Source: Halichondria panicea (Eukaryota; Porifera; Demospongiae; Suberitida; Halichondriidae). From it: 64,000 nt of DNA. Below, in pieces: positions 1 through 47,655 of the stretch. The DNA is taken from positions 701,001 to 765,000 of the forward strand of contig NC_087387.1 in the NCBI RefSeq assembly GCF_963675165.1, given 5' to 3'. A program made the position numbers and the translations under genes. The notes under the pieces are model-generated. The model was given only the letters and a program-made list of their open reading frames with translations, was not told the DNA's origin and did not search any database. The number at the start of each line of letters is the position of its first letter. The stretch's first letter is position 1.

Positions 1-179
1 GGAGATTAAATTACTGTAGAAACAGTATGTGTGTGTATATAGTGTTTCCTTATTTAGTACTCATTGTTAGTATAATGCCTACTGTGGTTACATTCATTGT
101 ACCAAATAGAGCAATTATTCACAGGGATATTACAACCATGTCAATTAATCATTTGTTCGGTCCCTCCCCTTGTATATAG

Positions 180-3100
180 ATATTCAATTTCATGCAAGGC
201 CGTGAAGACTTCCTCTCCCAGTTCCTAGTTCACCTGGGTACCTCGGCCATCATGGACCTCCTACTACAGATGGTGGCAGTGGCAGAGACGGACCAGATAC
301 GACAAGACATTGCCATGGTAAGGGTACAATGTACTTGTCCAGTCAGGGATGTGCCCACACTGGTCGATGGTACTAACCACCTCTTAGGCCTGGTTTACCA
401 TATGTATGTTAGTGTGTGTTAAGGATTTAAAATAGCTATCACATAATATTTCTCCCTGTACATGTATGTGTACAATGTATGTATTTTATAAGGTACACTA
501 ACTGAAAACGACTTTATACCATAGCTTTACTAAGTTTGTCTGCTAATTGACTGTTGCATGCCACTCTCAGTGTCTTGTATAATGTCACAGCATAGTGCAT
601 GTTGTACTTCTTCCTACACTTGTTGTATGCTATGTGTTTATGTTGTGTTGTTCCAGAGGAGGTCCGACACGAGTACCTCGATTAGGCTTAGTCACATGCA
701 ACAATGACTTTACTGTTGAATTTTGCACGTGACCAAGCCTAATCGAGATACTCATGTCGTACCTCCTCTGGTGTTGTTCATGGCTATACTTGTAAGTGTC
801 TTCTTGCCCCCCCCTCTCACTGTAGTGGCTCAAGGAACAGGGGCTAGTGGAGAAGCTGATAGACTTCATAGGAAAGGATACCGACAACACTGAGGTACTT
901 CATATAATGCTAATAATTATATAAAGTGTGTGCCTGCTTGTGCATTTGTAGTTCAGAGTGACGTATGTGTGGTATACCCTATGAATAATGTACGTACTCT
1001 TCCTTGTAGGCAATGTATTTTAATGTCTGCATGTATATTTACAGTGATTTCATTGACTGTACCTTTCAGCAGCCATAACTTTAGTATCATTGATCCAAAG
1101 TCTTATGATTTCTGTCATTTTTCGGCCTTGGACCATGGGCTATATATTCCATGATATTTGGCCGAAATTGACAAATTTTGTCATCTCCCAAAATAATATG
1201 AACAGTGAGAATAGTACTGTACATAATGATGATCATCTCATTGTACATGTCCTATACAGTACAATTATTCTAATCACTACCTTTGCTTGCTGCAGTACTG
1301 TGCCAATGCGTCCCAGGCTCTGTGTGACATGTTCGTGCTCTCCAGAGAGTCTTATCAGAAGGCCAACCCAGCACCTCTCCTCGACACACTAGAGAGGTGG
1401 GGTCATGTACTAACATTGCCATGGATACCTATTGGATAACTGTATAGATACATGTACCATAATTTATGCCTAATAATTGAATATCTAAAATTGCCTTTTG
1501 CAATTGCTTTTAAGGCCAAATATTGAAAAATTGACCTCTTTTTTATGAAAAGACTACAAAGGCTTTTGTGTGTGTCCATGGCTTCCATGTAAACCCTGTG
1601 GCTACTGCACTGCCTTGTGTTGACTGTACTAACCTCTGCCCACACACACAGTGAGGAGACTCTCCAGCGATTACTTGACAACATGTTCAGCTCTGAAACA
1701 CCTAAAGACGTAGTGATAGTAAACGGCATCTCTGTACTACTAACAGCCCTAGAAAAACGGTAATATTGATATTGCAAAAAAATTGCTGTAGTATTTTACT
1801 TACAGTTAGCTACACAACATCTAAAAGTTGTGTACATATATATACGAGCTAACTTTGATGGTCTGTAATTGTGTTTGGAACAATATCCGATTTCAAAGCT
1901 AAAAAATGCATTTAGTAGCTATTTGGTAGTGCTACAATAATTATGGTGTGCTTAGATCAGCGACTGCATGCTTTCTGGTTCAAATGTTCTATTTTCAGAA
2001 GATTATAAGTGTGGGTGATTTTTCAGAATCTGCCAAGTATGCATTGATTCCCTCCCTCCTCCCTCGTGCAGTTCCCTACCCATGATCAATACTCCTCCGC
2101 CATTGGAGAGGTCCTTCTCAATGGGCAATCCTGAAGAGGGTTCCGAGAATTCTCTACACTCTGGCAAGGAGCTCACAGCAGGTGGGACACTTGAACATGC
2201 ACAAATTTAATGTTCACTTATTTGCATGTGCGTACATGTACATGTAGTGGGTGTGGCTAATACTGTACTTGTCAAGTTGTGTACTGTCTGTCACCATAAT
2301 TATGTGTACTGTACTGCGTCTGCCCACCCCCTCACACACACACACCCCTCACACACACAGAGCTTGAGCGATGCCTTCACAATCGACTAAAGGACTTCCA
2401 CGATCTTCTCTCCAGAAGACCACAAGGCTACCCTCACTCCGTCATGTCCACCACGGCCGGGGACCTGGACCCTCCCCTTGGCAACACACGACTACAGGTG
2501 GTGCGGCTATTTGCCTCCATTCTACAGTGTGGCAGCTCTGGTATCTCAACAGCCATGATGCAACTTAGGACTTTCTCTATTTTAGTAGTAAGTAGCAAGT
2601 ATTATATGTCACTAGAATATTTTATTATACAGATAAATACCGTGGATTTTGGCAGTTTTGTGCGTGTGTTGTACTTGGCTAGAAATTGAATTTGTACATC
2701 CAGTAATGCATGGCATGCCTTTGTTTGCTTGTAGTACGGTAGTTCTTCGTTATAATGCTTTGAACACGAATTATTTTTTTCACAGGACTTATTTTTCCAA
2801 TATCCATGGAACAACTTTCTTCACAAGGAGATAGAATTGTGTGTGGGTGCTGCTCTGAGCTCAGACTCTGCCTACCCTCCGAGCGACCAGACCATCACTG
2901 CCGAGGAGGAGGAAGAGGCGGGGCCGGGGGAGACTAGCCCCTCGGAAGACTCTCAATCCAATCCCAAATCACTTAGGCATCATGTGAGTGGATCAGTACA
3001 CGTGTTTAGATCCATCTACAGGTGTTTTTTTCTAAATCAAGTCTTCGTTTGATTGTCCATAACTTGTGTTGCGAACATTCGATTTCAAGAAAACTATTGC

Positions 3101-5525
3101 TTTCAGTAGCTCTTGAGAATGCATATCATAGTGCGGTTAGATGAGTGATTTATTTCGGGCCCAAATTTCCTATTTTTTGAAGGAAAAAAGCGTGGGCTAT
3201 ATATACATGTATGGTCGGGTGTTTATATAGGTACAGGTATATCATTCAGATTTTGCTGACCCTATTTAATGAGTGCCCTCAGGCTCTGGTGTTCATATCT
3301 TGATAGCTATATAATATATAATGTTGTTTCCACAGTTACTGACGGAGTGCAAGTTAGTGTGCAAAATTTTGGAAGGTTTTGATCTGAATGAGAAATTAAG
3401 GTAATCATCATTATTTTGCGACCTACTGTTGTTGATAATGTGTCGTTGTTTTTGACAGTTCGGAGTCCAAAGGACGTCGCCAAGGTTACATGGGTCATCT
3501 AATCAGGATAATAAACTCTCTTGTGCGCTGTGGGGAAGGAGACGAATCAGTGAGTGGGCAGAGTTAGCAATGTGGGGGGTCCCTGTAATTCAATTTAGAA
3601 TAGTAAATTTCAAAACTAGCTTTTTGTGAATTTGTTTTCGCTATCACACAATCTCTCCACACCCACACAATTCCTCCACCCACAGTTACGAGAAGCCTTG
3701 AAGATTTCTTTAGACGAAGACACTCAACAACAGTGGAATAACTTCATCATTGGACCCATTGCAGAGCTCAACAAGAGGAACGAAACCAACCTGGTAAATA
3801 TTACTGTACATTACTATTATGTTTATTTGATGCCCCCCCCCCCTCCACGTGCTATCCTAGGGTGGAAATGCCCCTCTGTCATCAGGGATGGATGACAGTG
3901 ACGAGGAGTTTGATCAGCTGAATAATGGAGGGATCATGGATAGTGAGCTGGAGAAGGTAAACCCTCCACTATAGTATAGTCAGTAGTATCAAGAGTATAT
4001 AAAAACAGAAGAGTGTCGAACTATCGATACCTCTACACAAACAAACACTGTGCACAAAGTAACGTGACATCCTGTCAATTGCACGTGAGCAACTCGCAAT
4101 TGATGACTTTTGCGCATATGCCATTGTACATGTGTGGCTACTAACAAGTCATAATAGCTAACGTATTTATATTCTAGAAGATTTTCTCCCTCCCTCCTAG
4201 TATTATTATTTGCTACATGTATAAGAATGCTATTTACATGATTGTGTAGTGTTTTACAGTGTACAGCACACACAATCTCACACATGCACACACACACACA
4301 CTCATCACACACACCCACACACTGTGCTGCAGGCGTACCAGCAGTACCAGGACGTTCGCTACGTGACCCAGTTCATGGACGACTGCGGAGTAGAAGATGA
4401 GTTGAATCCAGAGAGAGAACCGTTTGAGGCGAGCTTCTCACGACTCATGGACCTCTCCAGTCACATAGAGGCAGATGAGGAACCTCCAGTGGTGAGCAAC
4501 ACTTCATGTTTAACTCAACCCTAACCTAAGAAAATAATACGAAAATTACCTGCTACCGTATATGCTCGACCAGAGGCCGCTCTTGTATAAAGGCCGCACT
4601 CAAATAGTAGCCTCCCTTGCTAGCAAAATGAAACATTCAGTAGCCGCTCTCAAATAGTAGCCTCAGTGAACTTTGACTCTAGCATTTCTGCACGTGGCAG
4701 CCAAACAAATTATTACTAGCAGCTAGCTACATGTACGTAGCTATGAGTAGCAGCTTGTTAGTGCTTCACAAAGACTTTCTCATGGCAGAGTTCAAGTTTA
4801 TGCAGGTGAAAACAACTTATGATGACAAACTAAATTATCTGGAGCTAATAACGCCGCTCTTGAACAGTGGCCCCTCTTGAATTGTAGCCTCCTCTTCCAG
4901 CAAAATGAAACATTTAGTAGCCGCGGCTCCTGATCAAGCATATACGGTATATAGTGTAAATACAGTGCATGCATAAGCTTTATTAGCAGCTATTTATGTA
5001 AATCATGGATGATTTATATCTCTTTTTGTCATAATCACTGTTTGGTGTCCACACTGCTGGAGTACGTACTGTACTGTACGTCTCTCTGTTGATTGTCATA
5101 CATTGAAATTGCCCTGGGACAGTTCGAGGGATTTCTGACCAAGTTTAAACACCTATTTTGTTTGCCAATTTATTAGTGTGGTTCAAAGCCTCCTGCCATC
5201 TTTTACAGTTAGTTGTCAACATTATATTATTTTATAGCCCCTCCCCTCTCCCAGGCCCCTGGTATGTTTGATGCAGCGTGCGCTAGTCGTATACAACAGT
5301 TTGATGATGATGACGAGAGTGACGATGAGGAAGAGGACACGAGTACCTGGACAGATAAGGAGGTCTCTCTGTCATCACCCATGGACCACAATAGGTGTGT
5401 GCTTACTGTACACACTTAAATCTTGAGCTACATTTACATGGTTTTATGTGTGCTGAGATCTCTTTAAATCGAGCTACACTTACATAATTATAGGAGCATA
5501 CACACACACCACACACACACACACA

Positions 5526-5598
<73 letters not shown>

Positions 5599-5656
5599 CA
5601 CACACCACACACACACACACCACACACACCACACACACACACCACATACACACACA

Positions 5657-5711
<55 letters not shown>

Positions 5712-8003
5712 GGTGGTAGTAGCGATGAAGAAGACAGTTTCACAAGAAGGAGAGAATTCCCCACAGGCTCAAGGTATACACACACGCCCCCTCGCACGTA
5801 TAGTGCCCTGTATACATGTGACCAACTTGATACTACCCATGCAGTGATGAGGACGAGAGCCCTGGCAAGCGTGCCGCCCCCTACATGACCACACCCCCTG
5901 GACGACTCACACAGATCACCTCGTCACTCTCCAAAGAGGGGGACTCGGACAAAATGGAGATAGGTACTTCAGAAGGTGTGACTATTGGTGTGACTATTGC
6001 TGTACATGTATCCCCTAAATAGCATAAACATGAAACCGTATGTGTGTTTACATAAGTTATTTTTATAATCATAATGATGTCACTCTTAGTATAAGTAGAT
6101 TTCACGTTAGCAAACCACCACTGTGCATATACAGTAGTTTATATGGACTACAGTTGTGTGGCAACTGAAAAAGTCCCCGAGCCATTGATTATACGGGGGG
6201 ACAGTTGGTACTTGGCAGATATGCCTGTTAATGTACATGTAGTTGTACATCTTTCAGCAGCCATAACTTTAGTATCGTTGATCCAATTTCAACAATTTTG
6301 TGATTTTCTGAAAGCTTGGAAAAAGACCTTTCAAATGATGTGTTGAAATCCAATATTTAGATGGGACCATAATTTGTCATTTTTCGGCCTTGGACCATGG
6401 GCTATAATCCATGGTATTTAGCCGAAATTTTCATCTCTCAAATATGAACATTGATGGTACCATTTGAAAGGTCTTTTTCTAAGCTTTCAGAAAATCAGAA
6501 AATTATTGAAATTGGATCTACGGAATTCAAGTTATGGGGACTCTTTTGGCGACTGAAAGAGTCCCCAAACCATTGGTTACACAGGGACACATTGTTACCT
6601 TTGCCTGTAGTACTTGTGTGTCAGATGTGGTGCCCTTCTCCCTGTGTAGGCATGATCTCATGGCGCTCTGAACTGTCGACAGACGCTGAGTTATCAGGAG
6701 GGGGTGTGGTTGACTCTACTGATGGAGGCATTAACTGGATCACTGAGCCTATGAGTGCATACAAGAAGGACCAGGAGCCAGACAGCCCTAACTCCACCAA
6801 CTGGGCAGATTTCTCATCAGCTTTCCCCAATAGCACTACTACAGGACAAGAGTGAGTATGACTGTAGCTTATACATACATGTGTATATATAGCACATTCT
6901 AATTATGTCTACATGCACAAGAACAGTACTGGTGGTTTTGTAAGATATGCATGTCCTGTATGTCGCTATTCCAATCTACTGTGTACCATTGCTACTGTGT
7001 ACCATAGCCTTGTGTGTGTTTTCTCAGAAAACGAACAATTTGATAAACTTTCGGAGGTCATACCAGTAGTTTCGGTTGCTGTAGTGTACATGTACATACA
7101 GTTGTCTGCACTTAAACATGTACAGTTTACCTGTACAGCGTACCTATAGCAACGCCCGGTCATATCATTATGTGGCCACTCCCCCCCCCCCCCCCCAGAG
7201 AGCACTCCTCACCCCAAGATATGGACCTTGACTCAGCCCACGTGTCCAGTCATATCACAGTTACGTACAAGAGGGCCGGAGGGGATTCCCCCTACAATGA
7301 CGATGACATCATCGAAAGCCCTGAGCACATACCAAACAAGGCCAGCTACAGGTGAGGATACATGTGCTTTCTTGAGAGCTTCTTCTGGTTGTATAATTGT
7401 ACATGTATATATACACATGTATAAGTTAGGTAGCTAAAAACAAATTAAAGCCGTGCATTTTAGAACCTCTCCATTAAACTCTTTCATTACCGTAATTATG
7501 TTGTAACTTGAAGGAATTTGACCTCATTTTTGTTAGCATTCTTGTATTAATTTATTAGCATAATTAATTTACTAGCATACCTGCAGGCCACACAACCTAA
7601 CACAGCTAGCACACTGTATATGAATACACTATATGTGTACTGTACGAGTAACTGTTTGCCCCCCCCTCCTGCAGCCTTCTCTCCCCGAGTGGTGCGACCA
7701 ATGAGATTGCCCCCTCCTCTCCCTTGGACATGGATACTATCCAGCTGGCAGTGGACACCAGCTCTGACGAGGATGTTCACTCAAGCTCAGACTCAGATGA
7801 TGAGAGGTACGTTATCGGGTCAGCCCTCAGGACTGACTGGACTGAAATTACTTATTTTTTTGTTTCTTCCTCAGATCTGGCAAGTATGCGCCAGTGAACA
7901 CTTCCACTAGTTCTGATGCTGAAGCTCTGATAGGAAATGATGACTCACAAGTAAAGGCTTACTTATTACTTTTAAATAACATTTCAATTGCTCATTCTTT
8001 TCA

Positions 8004-8051
<48 letters not shown>

Positions 8052-9119
8052 ACACACCATCACACACCCACACACACACACACCACACTCCCCCCACACA
8101 CACACCCACACACACACACACACAGGAGCCTTCGTCTTCAGCTGACGACACTGCCTCAGAGCCACAAGGCACCTCCTCAGCCAACAATGATGGTGGGACT
8201 AGCCATAGCAACAGCTTGGAGGGTGAGGCCAGAGGAACCGAGTGTAATAGCAACCAAGATGAGAACAGATTAGGAGACACTGACGGAATGGACGAGGGGC
8301 AACTGCAGGATAACTACAGGTACTTGTAAGGGTGGTCTGGTGGTCTTATTTACTACTTATGGATGTATATAGTTCTATGACATTTCAGCATAATTTTCAG
8401 CATAATAAAGAGCTAGTCTTATTTACGAGTTCTCTGCTTGGTAATGGTGGTCCTATGGATTAGTTATATTACTGTACACTCCATTATTGATCGTACACTG
8501 TAGCTATAGTTACTAACTCCTCCCCTGTATACCACAGCTCTTCACTAACCCCTCCCCTTATACCCCCCACAGCTTCCTGTCTAAGCAGGGGATGCTCAGT
8601 GCCAATAGCTCCAGCAACAACAACAGTGGAGGAGATGTAGAGAATGACAGACTGAGATTAGAGCAAAAAAGGTAGTCATTATAATTATATTGACATGAAT
8701 AGGTTCTCTTTTGTAGCATAATTACCTCTTTTTTTCATTTTAGCACAAAGCCTATAATATAATTATAAGCTCCAGGGATGTGCCCACACTGGTTGGTGGT
8801 GGTTGGTAGCAGGAGTGCACTCCTGGTTGGTGGTGGTTGGTAGCACTCCTGTTGGTAGTAATCGCCTCTGACAAAAATAACACCTCTTAGGCCTAGTTTA
8901 CGCTATAATTATAAGAGGCATCATTTGTGTTGAGTTGTAAGTGAGGATTGAAAATTAAGTGTTGTACCACTTAGACAATTCTGGGCACTATACTGTGTAT
9001 GATGTTATTGACTAACTCCTCCCCCTCCCATCTTCAGAGCCGAGGCTGTGGCAGCGATGGAGCAATGGGACCAGGAGGCATCTAGTCAAAGCAGCGAGGG
9101 TCTGTCACTAGACTCGTGA
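180..9119 (+). CDS. PPP6R: Serine/threonine protein phosphatase 6 regulatory subunit (SAPS domain), 5'-partial
   Basis: Regulatory subunit that binds the PP6 catalytic subunit, in cytoplasm and nucleus by family knowledge. Twenty-two exons were read: 180-317, 826-894, 1296-1396, 1652-1759, 2072-2181, 2361-2587, 2786-2983, 3336-3400, 3459-3549, 3686-3793, 3861-3956, 4333-4491, 5255-5394, 5711-5773, 5845-5963, 6650-6851, 7199-7351, 7675-7806, 7875-7950, 8126-8319, 8573-8671, 9038-9119. They sum to 2730 nt, 909 residues plus stop. SAPS landmarks include HLGTSAIMDLLL in the first exon, NASQALCDMF, LKDFHDLL, GNTRLQVVRL, WNNFLHKEIELC and GYMGHLIRI. The C-terminal third is acidic and Ser-rich (runs of D and E around 5300-5340), as in vertebrate paralogues. 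The first 50 or so residues of the family lie upstream of the window, so the Met at 192 is internal. Vertebrates have three paralogues; I cannot assign this to one. Confidence 0.95.
653..771. mobile_element. 119-bp MITE with long terminal inverted repeats (palindromic type A)
   Basis: The two ends form an imperfect palindrome of about 46 bp per arm, starting CCAGAGGAGGT and ending ACCTCCTCTGG. It is flanked by identical 7-bp direct repeats TGTTGTT (646-652 and 772-778), which look like a target site duplication. It has no coding capacity and sits in a PP6R intron, 54 bp upstream of the exon at 826. The superfamily is uncertain; a duplication of 7-8 bp would suit a hAT-like element. Confidence 0.85.
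1068..1195. repeat. Degenerate copy of the CCATGG foldback repeat family
   Basis: It shares cagcagccataactttagtat and the ttttcggccttggaccatgg core with the satellite at 26975-29390 and with the copies at 6157-6570 and 54595-54955. It lies within a PP6R intron and is only a partial unit. Confidence 0.7.
4556..4947. mobile_element. 392-bp TA-flanked MITE (CCGTATATGCT ends)
   Basis: The ends are inverted repeats: CCGTATATGCTCGACCAG at the left and a near-complementary ...GATCAAGCATATACGG at the right, with TA on both outer sides (4554-4555 and 4948-4949). The inside holds diverged repeats of the phrase aaatagtagcctc and two copies of a cagcaaaatgaaacat-like block. It fills most of a PP6R intron (4492-5254). 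The TA duplication suggests a Tc1/mariner-type source; no transposase is present. Confidence 0.85.
5501..5710. repeat. Long interrupted (AC)n microsatellite ending in a 3' splice site
   Basis: About 210 bp of AC repeats with occasional ACC interruptions. The final ACACACAG is itself the acceptor of the exon at 5711-5773, so the tract lies where a polypyrimidine tract would normally be. Confidence 0.97.
6157..6570. repeat. Dispersed foldback repeat unit, about 400 bp
   Basis: Both edges carry the same direct motif, a (G/C)ACTGAAA(A/G)AGTCCCC stretch at 6167 and again at 6553. Between them are inverted arms related to AGAAAAAGACCTTTCAAATG flanking the ggaccatgggctataatccatgg core. It is the same family as the array at 26975-29390 and is embedded in a PP6R intron (5964-6649). 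Confidence 0.85.
8004..8125. repeat. (CA)n microsatellite abutting an exon acceptor
   Basis: About 120 bp of CA repeats with CC interruptions. It ends in ACACACAG, directly followed by the PP6R exon at 8126. Confidence 0.95.
8775..8990. repeat. Dispersed repeat, GTGCCCACACTGG family
   Basis: It contains gatgtgcccacactgg, tandem ggttggtggtggttggtagc, an ...acctcttaggcctagttta block and gtaccacttagacaattctggg. The same ordered blocks occur at 43362-43482, and part of them at 345-385 inside the first PP6R intron of the window. It is a non-coding intronic repeat of unknown class. Confidence 0.75.
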
Positions 9120-9838
9120 TGATCCTTACCAGAACTATATTATATTATTATTGTGTTAGTAAATAGAGCATCTTGTAAAATGACCAAAAAAAAAAATAAT
9201 AGCATTAATATTAATATTGATTTTCTATGAGTTGGAATAATCGTTTTTATTCACCTGTGCACCTAAACTCTATCTCTTTATTATTTTGTGAATAATATAA
9301 TGATACTGTAGTTCGCAGGTGTCTTACGTATGTGCGTGTGTGTCTGTATGAATGTATAGAGTCTTTCTTCTTTCAGTGTGTTTCTGTGTGTGTGTTTATC
9401 GCCATTGGTACATGTGCACAAAAACGTGTTTCAACTGTTTAATATCATAGAATCTTTCTAACCTCTATTTCAAACCGCAGGGAAGAACACATGTAACATA
9501 TTAAATGTGTTTCAAGGTTTGAAATTGAGTTTGAACAACGTGGTTTGACCATCATATAATTATATCCATGATAAAAATAAAATCAATATATGCATCATCA
9601 GCATCATCGGCATGCAAAAATGAATGTTACTAGGAAACACGTTTGCAACTGTTATAACTATATATAACACATAATACATATAGTGACAAAATAATTCACA
9701 GAAAAAAATAACTAATTCTTGGCTTAAAAATAGCACAAAACTAGTTTCACTATATTATGAATAACAAGAGTATGGCGTGCAGAGTGTGAATAAATTAGTG
9801 CGTGATTGACAATAAACAGAGATGGGTGGAAATGTACG
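9120..9838. other. Convergent 3' intergenic region between PP6R and PDE3
   Basis: AT-rich stretch of 719 bp that must hold both 3' UTRs. An AATAAA hexamer on the + strand near 9576 and its complement near 9244 and 9277 are possible polyadenylation signals, but none can be assigned. No ORF of note. Confidence 0.6.
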
Positions 9839-17611
<7,773 letters not shown>

Positions 17612-18094
17612 ATCACCGTTTATATCCACGATCACACTGCGACTTAGTGTCTACACAAATACGACAGATACTGGTATCTACTTTCAAGGATTGGCTAGGT
17701 ACCGGGTACGTACAGTATAAATATTGAACTAGCTAGCTTTGTCTAAGATATAAGATATTGGTGCAGCTAACTATATTCATAGTCCAATTTCCGGTTTTGA
17801 TTATAGCAGATCTAGTACAGAGATGTAAGATGTCTAGACAGCTAAGTGCAATCACTCGAGGCAGCCCCTCCCCCTTCCACCTTCTGCAATCATCTTACCT
17901 ACTTAGCATGCGCGTAGTCAATGCGCATGCTCAACGACTTCTCTAACAACACATCAATTTGACCTTTGCTAATTAAAATCTATAAAGGCGAGGCCAACAA
18001 GAAGCTCTTAGGATCTAGGAAAGAAGTACTGTAGCAGTGTGTATGCTTGTCAAGTGAGGAGAAAAAATAATTTGAGATTTGCAGAAGTAAAAAA
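17612..18094. promoter_or_regulatory. Divergent promoter region between PDE3 and paraoxonase
   Basis: 483 bp between two opposite start codons. An inverted pair GCATGCGC (17907-17914) and GCGCATGC (17923-17930) resembles NRF-1-type sites. A TATAAAG at 17981-17987 lies 108 bp upstream of the paraoxonase ATG and could set its start of transcription. These assignments are motif-based only. Confidence 0.55.
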
Positions 18095-19827
18095 ATGGGC
18101 TTCAAATTGATCATTTTCATATCTATTCTCTCTCTGTTGGCTGCATTTGTCATGGATACATTGTAAGGTTTCTACGGTTTCTCATAGATTTTAGCTATTT
18201 TTGCACAAACACTGCTTTCAATTGCACAATTTCGTCATCACAGAATTAAGGCCCATTTCTTCACCAGAGTTTACGATCATTTTCCAGGCAACTGCACCAT
18301 GTTCCCAAGTAAGCAAATAAGTTAATTAAGAGTTATTAGATCAGTCTCCCTGCAGTGAATGGATCAGAGGACTTTGCTCTTTTCCCTAACGATCACGTTA
18401 TGGTCTCCAGTGTGAGTATAATTTAATATTAAATATTCACAATGCATGGTTTCAATAATTATCTTAATATAAATTATACCCAGCCAATAGTGAATAGAAC
18501 AAAATTATTGCATATCCATACATACATTTTTCAGGGGTTGGAGATATTCAACAATGCAGAGAAACCCCCTGCTGGGATTTACATGGTGGACCTCCAGCAC
18601 CCTACCCCCCACCCGGTCAAACTTAACTTCGAGGGGGAGTTTCTGTCAAAAGTTGATTTCAACCCCCACGGCCTTGGCTCCTGGGTAACCGAGGAGGGAG
18701 ACTACCTCCTGTATGTCGTGAACCATCGAGTGGATTTTGATGCCATTGAATGTTTCATTTATCATCCTGACAATAAATCCCTCGAACATCGAAAGACAAT
18801 CTCAAATTCTGTGATGTACAATCTCAATGATCTAGTTCTTGTAGAGAAAGACATACTTTACACCACTCGCGATCATTACTACAAAAATCCTACGGCCAAA
18901 ATCTTTGAGGTTTTTCTCAGATTATCGTACGGGAGTATCTTGTACGTGGACGCTAAGGGCGACAGTGTTCATGTGAAGATTGCAGCTGATGGGTTGTGGT
19001 ATGGCAATGGAATATCCAAGAGTAACAATGGAAGGTGTGTTGAGGGAGATGTATGATAAGCATATAAGCTTTTGTAGTGTGGTGTACAATTGTAGTCTAA
19101 CCTTTATACTTTATACTGTGTATGGTATGATGATAACGTAACATCGATTAGTATTGAGACATTCTGTACTTGCATTTGCATGCACTAGCTGCTATTTGCA
19201 TGCACTGCACATGCATGCATGCAGGTTTGTCTACATCAATGAGTGTGTCCCAGGTACAGTGACTGCACTCACCAGAAACTGTGACAACACACTGCAAAGA
19301 CAACAGGTCAGGAATCTGACTCACTGGATGCACCCAATAATTGTTATAGAACTAGCAAAGATAAAATAATGTATAATTATGCCTTGCCCTATGTACATAT
19401 CTATGGTCATGTCATGTAAACAAAAGTTGCATATTTGTGGTATAGTAATTGTAGATTCCTGTATGTGTGTATGACAGTCTCTATTGCTATGCAGTCTATA
19501 CTCCTCGAGCTTGCCCCAGATAACACATTCGTGAGTCCCATCAACGGCCATCTTTGGGTGGGGATAATCGCCAAGCCCCTGGAATTTGAGATCTACAAGA
19601 AGCACAGTGATCCCACTAGCACACCGTGTGGTGGGCGTGTGCTACATGTGACAGTTAACGAGGGGGCGGAGTATCCGTTTGATGACTCTCAAGTTGAGGA
19701 GGTGTTCTCAACGAGTGGGAAGATGATTAGTGCCACGTCAGCAGGTTTATACCACAACAAGAAACTTTTAGTCGGCTCCATTAGAACTGGAATGATGATG
19801 TGTGATGCCCCGTATATTATTTATTAA
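18095..19827 (+). CDS. PON: Paraoxonase/arylesterase-family calcium-dependent hydrolase
   Basis: Six exons: 18095-18162, 18244-18308, 18356-18411, 18535-19034, 19225-19306, 19495-19827 (1104 nt, 367 residues; human PONs have about 355). The family are six-bladed propellers that hydrolyse lactones and esters. The N-terminus, with about 18 hydrophobic residues after MGFK, looks like a retained signal anchor, as in PON1. Family landmarks are in order: GSEDFAL (calcium ligands Glu-Asp), NPHG and VVNH (the two active-site His regions), NLND, GNGI and APDN. The calcium and catalytic positions I can align by eye are therefore present, which suggests an active enzyme. Native substrate unknown. The downstream neighbour is convergent. 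Confidence 0.93.
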
Positions 19828-20159
19828 TGTTAAGTAATCGATTGTCCTTTTATTTTTGTATATACTTGATCGTCTTGATCGTCTTTTTATAAAGAATTAT
19901 GTCGCAAGTATTCTATTAATTTTTTGGGTAAATTAGACAAAAATATAAATTTTATATAATACTGATCATAATTAAGTGACTGGGAACTACATAGAAAACA
20001 AAAATTGTTGGTAGTTTGATTGTGAATGTATAGTACATACAATACACGCTCTTGTTGATCACTATGGAAACAAGTTCTATAATAATTATACAAAATTATA
20101 TAAACACATAAAAAAACATTGATTCAAATTAATAATTAAAAGTGACGCTCGAGACAATG
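19828..20159. other. Convergent 3' intergenic region, paraoxonase and receptor phosphatase
   Basis: 332 bp, very AT-rich. The complement of AATAAA near 19849 could serve the minus-strand gene. No gene seen. Confidence 0.6.
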
Positions 20160-47265
<27,106 letters not shown>

Positions 47266-47655
47266 GTTGGCCTCTCTTGCACACACACACACACACTGAA
47301 AGTGACTTAGACTGCAGAGTTTATAGCTATAGCTAGCTAGCTCAAGGATCCACACAGCCTTACTTGTACGATTTCAGCAAACAGCAACTGGACAGCTGGT
47401 CCTTGAGAGATATATAGATACGAGCTTGGCTTCCTAGACTAAGCTTACAGACTAGACATACCTATAAGTACGTCAATGTTAGCAGCCACATGTATGTACG
47501 TACATACATGTACAAACTCTCATTGCTAGCGACCCCTCCCCCACATACAATCAGCTCCTCCCCCACAATAGTTTGCATCCTTTTTTTAATCAATCAATTT
47601 CTGGGCATGCTCATAAAGTCTGTTCTCTTTCCTCGTGGTGACTCAAGAAGACAAG
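47266..47655. promoter_or_regulatory. Divergent promoter region, receptor phosphatase and RPL10A
   Basis: 390 bp between opposite start codons. A pyrimidine tract TTCTCTTTCCTC (47623-47634), 21 bp upstream of the RPL10A ATG, resembles the 5'-TOP start of ribosomal-protein mRNAs and so probably marks the transcription start. A short (CA)n at 47279-47296 lies just upstream of the phosphatase ATG. Confidence 0.6.

Noticed and set aside
630..890. 86-codon minus-strand ORF
   Set aside because: It spans a palindromic MITE and the antisense of a PP6R exon; no domain and no splice support.
5403..5797. Cys/Val-rich or Thr/His-rich ORFs over CA repeats (also 7894-8329, 14594-14966, 21372-21682)
   Set aside because: Translations of microsatellites in alternative frames; not proteins.
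9120..9838. Possible small gene in the convergent gap
   Set aside because: No ORF with splice or codon support; AT-rich UTR-like sequence only.
17612..17635. Upstream extension of the PDE3 start to 17635
   Set aside because: The codon there is GTG and an in-frame TAG lies just upstream; the first ATG is at 17611.
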